The notes under the pieces are model-generated. The model was given only the letters and a program-made list of their open reading frames with translations, was not told where the DNA came from and did not search any database. A stretch of 64,000 nt of DNA, taken from positions 1 to 64,000 of the forward strand of contig MKVQ01000020.1 of the NCBI GenBank assembly GCA_001899635.1, in the 5' to 3' direction. Source of the stretch: Myxococcales bacterium 68-20 (GTDB lineage Bacteria; Myxococcota_A; Polyangia; Polyangiales; Polyangiaceae). How positions within the stretch are numbered: position 1 is the first letter of the stretch; the number at the start of each line of letters is the position of its first letter. Shown here one piece after another: positions 60,658-64,000 of this stretch. The translations under genes were made by a program, and so were the position numbers.

Positions 60658-61305
60658 TCATTTACAGAGCTGCGTCTCCAGCTTCTGCTCGTCCACGATG
60701 CAGTCGAGCGCGAGCAGGCCCGAGCGCCGCTTGCAGCGAAGCCAGCTGCCTCGCTCGCCGCAAGCGACGGGCGAGGTGAAGCCGTAAATGTCACTGCAGC
60801 CGAGGCCCAGCGTGAGGCCGGCGCACGTCGCTTTCTCGTTCGTCCAGAGCTTCTCGACCTTGCCGCTGCAGTCCCAGTCGCCGTTGCGCGGGCTCTCCGC
60901 CCGGTCGAAGAGGAAGCCCTGGCGCGGGTGGACGCGTGAGTCGTTGTCGTCGCAGTCGTGCGGTCCCGGCGCGTCCTCGCAGCCGGGCTTGGTGAGGTCG
61001 TTGTAGTGGTCGCCGTCGCAGTCGCAGCTCATGCAACCCGCGGCATCGACCTTTCCACCCGCGTCGACCACGACGAGCTCTTCGACCGTGCTGCCGTCGA
61101 TCAAGATCGGCCCGCTGTCCTGCTCTTCGAGAGCATCGGAGCCGGCGTCTGCTACGGGCTGCGGGTCGGCGTCGACCTCGGCGCCAGCCTCGACCCCCGC
61201 TTCGAGATCCTCGGCAGGACCGAACGTCACATCGGGAAAGCTGCACGCCCACGACGCGCCGAGCGCGACGGTGAGCGGACCGAAAACGAAGAGAAGTCGC
61301 TTCAT
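60658..61305 (-). CDS. MopE-like metal-binding lipoprotein
   Basis: 215 residues from ATG 61305; the signal MKRLLFVFGPLTVALGASWA ends before Cys21. The mature start CSFPDVTFGPAEDLEAG is followed by an acidic Ala/Asp/Glu linker. Then comes a Cys-rich part with CDCDGDHYNDLTKPGCED and HDCDDNDSRVHPRQ, the DCDDxDxxxxP motif of MopE-type (PF11617) metal-binding repeats. Further Cys pairs follow to the C-terminus. Paralogue of the next gene upstream in the operon, separated by 4 bp. Surface protein; metal binding inferred. Confidence 0.75.
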   Translation of the reverse strand: MKRLLFVFGPLTVALGASWACSFPDVTFGPAEDLEAGVEAGAEVDADPQPVADAGSDALEEQDSGPILIDGSTVEELVVVDAGGKVDAAGCMSCDCDGDHYNDLTKPGCEDAPGPHDCDDNDSRVHPRQGFLFDRAESPRNGDWDCSGKVEKLWTNEKATCAGLTLGLGCSDIYGFTSPVACGERGSWLRCKRRSGLLALDCIVDEQKLETQLCK

Positions 61306-61309
61306 CGGA

Positions 61310-61939
61310 CTATTGGCAGAGCTGCGTGACCGTTCCCTTGGGCACAGCCTGGCAGGCAAAGATCCCCGACGCCTCACACGAATACGCGTCGGCCTTCGTC
61401 CCGCACGCCGGCTTGTTCAAGAACCCTGGCCCCCCCGTGCACCCCGTCAAGCCGGTGCCGGAGCACTTGATCTCGGCGGCAGGTGTACGCGTGACCACTC
61501 CATCACAGTTCCAGTCACCCTCGTGGCCCACGGGCACGGCATCCGTCGGCAACGCGCCCGGGTACCGGAGCGGATCGAGATCGTCGCAGTCCCCCGGCTG
61601 CTTGCCAGGGCCGGCCGCGTCGGGCCCCGCATCGCAGTGGATGTCGAGGTAGCCGTCCTCGTCGCAATCGCACACCGGCTTCGTCGCGCAGGCGTTCGCG
61701 TCGACGACCTGGTTGGCGTCGCCTCGAGTGGCGACGTCTCCGAAGTCGAAGACGTCGGCGAGGTCGGCGGCGTCGGTACCGCCGTCCGCGTCTCCTTCGG
61801 AGCCTGCCTCCTGCGCGGCGTCCTCGTCACCAGCAGCTGCTGCTGGTCCGAACGATACGTCCGGGAAGGTGCACGCGACACCGACGGCGACGAACGGCGC
61901 CGCGAACATCGAGACGACTACGAGCCGACGACGGTTCAC
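61310..61939 (-). CDS. MopE-like metal-binding lipoprotein, paralogue
   Basis: 209 residues from GTG 61939, one base after the stop of the TPR/PEGA-like gene. The signal NRRRLVVVSMFAAPFVAVGV precedes Cys23. The mature start CTFPDVSFGPAAAAGDED closely resembles the paralogue downstream. The Asp/Ala linker is followed by CDCDEDGYLDIHCDAG and GDCDDLDPLRYPGA (the DCDDxD motif), then GDWNCDGV and Cys pairs near the end. The shared N-terminus and domain order indicate tandem duplication. Confidence 0.75.
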   Translation of the reverse strand: MNRRRLVVVSMFAAPFVAVGVACTFPDVSFGPAAAAGDEDAAQEAGSEGDADGGTDAADLADVFDFGDVATRGDANQVVDANACATKPVCDCDEDGYLDIHCDAGPDAAGPGKQPGDCDDLDPLRYPGALPTDAVPVGHEGDWNCDGVVTRTPAAEIKCSGTGLTGCTGGPGFLNKPACGTKADAYSCEASGIFACQAVPKGTVTQLCQ

Positions 61940-61940
61940 C

Positions 61941-62957
61941 TCAGAACCTCCCCGATACGCTGAGCCCGCCGAGCGACGGCGCGACGCGGACCGATCCCGC
62001 CGACTTGCCGGACTCCGCGGATGAAGGTGACGACTTGCTCGTGAACACGAGCGCGAGTCCTGCGCCCACACCGACGACCCCGACCGGCAACAGCACGGAC
62101 GTGAGCGTGCTCATCGTCTTGCCCGTATCGACGGTGCCGCGGAGATCTTCGGGGCAGTTCCGGTGCGTGGAGCAGCGATCGTCGAGATCGCCGAGCGCGC
62201 CCTGCCGGAGGAGGAACGTGACGCCCGAGCCGACGAGCGCCGCCGCTCCGACGCCGGTGACGATCCAACCGACCGTCCGCCGCGTCGAGTGATCCTCCGC
62301 CGGCGGAGCCGCCTGCTTCGGCTTCGGCGTGACCGTGAGACGGATCGTGACGTGCGGGTTGTCGCCCGCCGAGAGGGTGACCGTCTGCTCGACCGGCTGC
62401 GCGTCCGTCGTCTGCGCGCGGATGCGATAGGTGCCCGGGTCGCGCTCGAGCGGGGTCCCTACGAGCGCCGTCCCGACGGACTCGCCGTTCACGAAGATCT
62501 CGACGCCGGTGCTCTCGTTCGCGAGCGCTTCGCCCTCGGGCGATTTCACGTACACGTCGACGACGAACGAGGCGACCTTCGGCTTGAGCCGCGCGGCGGA
62601 CTCCTCGGCGTCCTTGTCCCATCCGTCGTACTTCGGGTCGTTCGGCGCAGTGATGAGCGCGCGCTTCAGATCGAGCCACGCGCGCCGCGACGACGCGAAA
62701 TGCCCGAGCGCCTCCTCGCACTCCGCGAGGTTGCGGAGCGATCCGAGGCCTTGCGGGTAGATCTGCCAGGCCTTCCTGAAGAGCGGCGCGGCGCTTCCGC
62801 AATCGTTCGCATTGCGCAGATCCCGGCCTCGCGCGAAGAGGTCCTTCGCGTCCGATTCCGGAGAGGCGCTCGCCGGCGGCGCGACCGCGAGCGCGCCGAG
62901 GCCGAGAGCTGCCGACGCCACGAGCCGCCGAACGCGCAAGGATGGAAGCGTAGTCAC
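61941..62957 (-). CDS. TPR/PEGA-like exported protein
   Basis: About 338 residues from GTG 62957; a signal peptide (VRRLVASAALGLGALAVAPP, cleavage near SASPE). Residues ~35-100 are TPR-like (AKDLFARGRDLRNANDC, GSLRNLAECEEALGHF). A PEGA-like beta domain follows (~125-205: VEIFVNGESVGTALVG, GTYRIRAQTTDAQPVEQTVT). The C-terminal region has two membrane helices (VGWIVTGVGAAALVGSGVTF and LLPVGVVGVGAGLALVFT). Such proteins commonly sit beside myxobacterial Ser/Thr kinases, as here; role unknown. Same operon as the two lipoproteins downstream. Confidence 0.75.
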   Translation of the reverse strand: MTTLPSLRVRRLVASAALGLGALAVAPPASASPESDAKDLFARGRDLRNANDCGSAAPLFRKAWQIYPQGLGSLRNLAECEEALGHFASSRRAWLDLKRALITAPNDPKYDGWDKDAEESAARLKPKVASFVVDVYVKSPEGEALANESTGVEIFVNGESVGTALVGTPLERDPGTYRIRAQTTDAQPVEQTVTLSAGDNPHVTIRLTVTPKPKQAAPPAEDHSTRRTVGWIVTGVGAAALVGSGVTFLLRQGALGDLDDRCSTHRNCPEDLRGTVDTGKTMSTLTSVLLPVGVVGVGAGLALVFTSKSSPSSAESGKSAGSVRVAPSLGGLSVSGRF

Positions 62958-63071
62958 GTTGGAAGAATACAACGGAACGGGATAGTCGAGAAAGCCCCTC
63001 CACCCCGACGCTGCTTCGAGCACCACTCGAGGCGCTCATGACGAGCGATCGTCCGCACACACCCGGTTCGA

Positions 63072-64000
63072 TCAGAACACGTCGGCTTTGTTGACCGACT
63101 TCGCCGTCGGTGGCGTCGTCGCACGCGGCCCGCTCGTGGTGGCCGGCGGTGTCACCGCGTCCGCCCCGAGCTTCGAGCCGTTCGTCGGCTTGCGCCCGAC
63201 GGTCGCGGCGGTCTTCGACGGCGGTGGTGAAGACGGCGGATCGACCGGCATCGGCGGCTCGGGTGTCGCGATCGAGGTCGCAGGCGGCGCTGCCGTCACC
63301 GGTATGGGCGGCGCGTCGGAGATCGCCGACGTCGTTTCGTCGATCGACGGCTGCCCAGCCGCGGTCCGATTCGAGCCACGGAACGCGACCATCACGAGGA
63401 GGCCGATCCCGAGCAGCGCGAGGAGCCCCGCAATCGCGATGAGCCAGCCCACCGGTCCGTTATTGCGGCGGGTGACGAACGTCGGCTCGCCGAGCGCGAC
63501 GTTCTCGAAGTCGGGGGCCGAGCCGCGTCCGACGATCGGAGCGCTCGTGTGCCCGAGCTCCGGATGGCTCCCCATGTTCGGGCGAGTGAGGTCCGGATGG
63601 CTCCCCATGTTCGGGCGAGTGAGGTCCGGATGGCTCCCCATGTTCGGGCGAGTGAAGTCCGGATGGCTCCCGACGTTCGGACGGGCCGCGAGGTTCGGCT
63701 CGCTCCCGAAGCTCGGGGAGCTGCCGCGCGCGGCATCGAGACGGCGCGCGCTCGTCGGCGTCAGTGGAATGCCGAGCGCGGCCTCGAGCTCTTCGGGCGT
63801 GACGAGCCTCTCGAACCACGCAGTGAGCTCGGCGGCGCTGGAGAAGCGATCCTCGAGCTTCGACGCGAACGCCCGCGCGAAGAAGGCCTCGACTGCAGGC
63901 GGAAGATCGGGGCGACGCGCCAGCGCGGGGATGACGCGGAACGTGCAGATCGAGAGGAAGATATCCTCGACCGTCTCGCCCTCGAAGGGGATGCGCTTCG
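63072..64000 (-). CDS. Serine/threonine protein kinase, C-terminal part (5' end beyond window)
   Basis: The frame enters from the right edge with no start in the window and ends at 63072. Its first residues (KRIPFEGETVEDIF, PDLPPAVEAFFARAFASKLE, DRFSSAAELTAWFERL) match the last helices of eukaryotic-type kinase domains in myxobacteria. Next come an Ala/Ser linker, 11-residue GSHPDLTRPNM-type repeats (63559-63690), one membrane helix (VGWLIAIAGLLALLGIGLLV) and a Pro/Thr-rich outer tail ending SVNKADVF. The order kinase, repeat linker, membrane helix, outer tail fits a transmembrane signalling kinase. It lies 114 bp upstream of the TPR/PEGA-like gene. Confidence 0.75.
   Translation of the reverse strand, partial: KRIPFEGETVEDIFLSICTFRVIPALARRPDLPPAVEAFFARAFASKLEDRFSSAAELTAWFERLVTPEELEAALGIPLTPTSARRLDAARGSSPSFGSEPNLAARPNVGSHPDFTRPNMGSHPDLTRPNMGSHPDLTRPNMGSHPELGHTSAPIVGRGSAPDFENVALGEPTFVTRRNNGPVGWLIAIAGLLALLGIGLLVMVAFRGSNRTAAGQPSIDETTSAISDAPPIPVTAAPPATSIATPEPPMPVDPPSSPPPSKTAATVGRKPTNGSKLGADAVTPPATTSGPRATTPPTAKSVNKADVF
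63559..63690 (-). repeat. 33-bp tandem repeat in the kinase gene
   Basis: Four units of 33 bp begin at 63559, 63592, 63625 and 63658. The first two are identical, the third differs by one base and the fourth is diverged. In the kinase frame each unit encodes an 11-residue motif (GSHPDLTRPNM), in the juxtamembrane linker. Exact copies suggest recent slippage or expansion. Confidence 0.9.

Overview
The window is GC-rich bacterial chromosome with strongly C/G-biased third codon positions. The organism is most likely a myxobacterium (Polyangia/Polyangiales-like). This is inferred from the gene families: many Asp/Ala-rich or Cys-rich lipoproteins, MopE-type metal-binding lipoproteins, AgmX/PglI-like Cys-pair proteins, a TPR/PEGA-like protein next to a Ser/Thr kinase, a DUF3516-type helicase, and VWA and sulfatase-modifying-factor surface proteins. 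No rRNA, CRISPR array or intact prophage was seen. Two tRNA-Ser genes are present.

Layout. 1-8 kb: end of an IS21-type istB gene, a terminator, an MFS/ArsB-like transporter pair with a convergent second MFS gene, a secreted two-repeat protein, then a scar of mobile DNA (frameshifted DDE transposase, istB fragment, truncated host gene). 8-12.8 kb: tRNA-Ser(UGA), an orphan C-terminal piece of a VWA-type protein, OmpA and Cys-pair lipoproteins, a decayed outer-membrane protein gene, an NTF2-like protein and a pirin. 12.9-19.7 kb (minus strand): a 699-residue membrane-anchored protein, a Cys-rich lipoprotein, and a tight operon of a Ski2-like helicase, an SH3/Tudor-like protein and a stand-alone sigma-factor-like protein. 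20-24 kb: small secreted proteins, a three-copy palindromic repeat, and a TetR regulator divergent from a ketosynthase with a palindrome between them. 24.2-25.4 kb: tRNA-Ser(GCU) with two tyrosine-recombinase remnants around a membrane protein. 25.4-36.6 kb: mostly solitary accessory genes (propeller-like lipoprotein, serine hydrolase, TPR proteins, isochorismatase-like protein, radical SAM/SPASM enzyme).

36.7-42.4 kb holds a zinc alcohol dehydrogenase followed by seven overlapping genes of a cation/proton antiporter module. Its order (E, F, G, MbhD-like, MbhE+B fusion, C, D) matches the ion-pumping half of archaeal Mbh hydrogenases, without the hydrogenase genes and without the NuoL-like MrpA domain. 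42.6-49.4 kb: small unknown genes, a LuxR-type regulator whose start codon overlaps that of a divergent serine hydrolase, a truncated anti-sigma gene and a VWA lipoprotein. 49.7-57 kb: a Cys-rich/sulfatase-modifying-factor-like protein, a U32 peptidase family protein, an EamA transporter and a large lipoprotein hydrolase. 57.2-60.5 kb: a TIGR00300/ornithine-cyclodeaminase-type protein followed by a spermidine-synthase-like membrane protein split into two cistrons. 60.7-64 kb (minus strand): the end of a Ser/Thr kinase gene, a TPR/PEGA-like protein and two paralogous MopE-like lipoproteins in one operon.

Functional annotations rest on motif recognition from the translated sequence; no database search was run.
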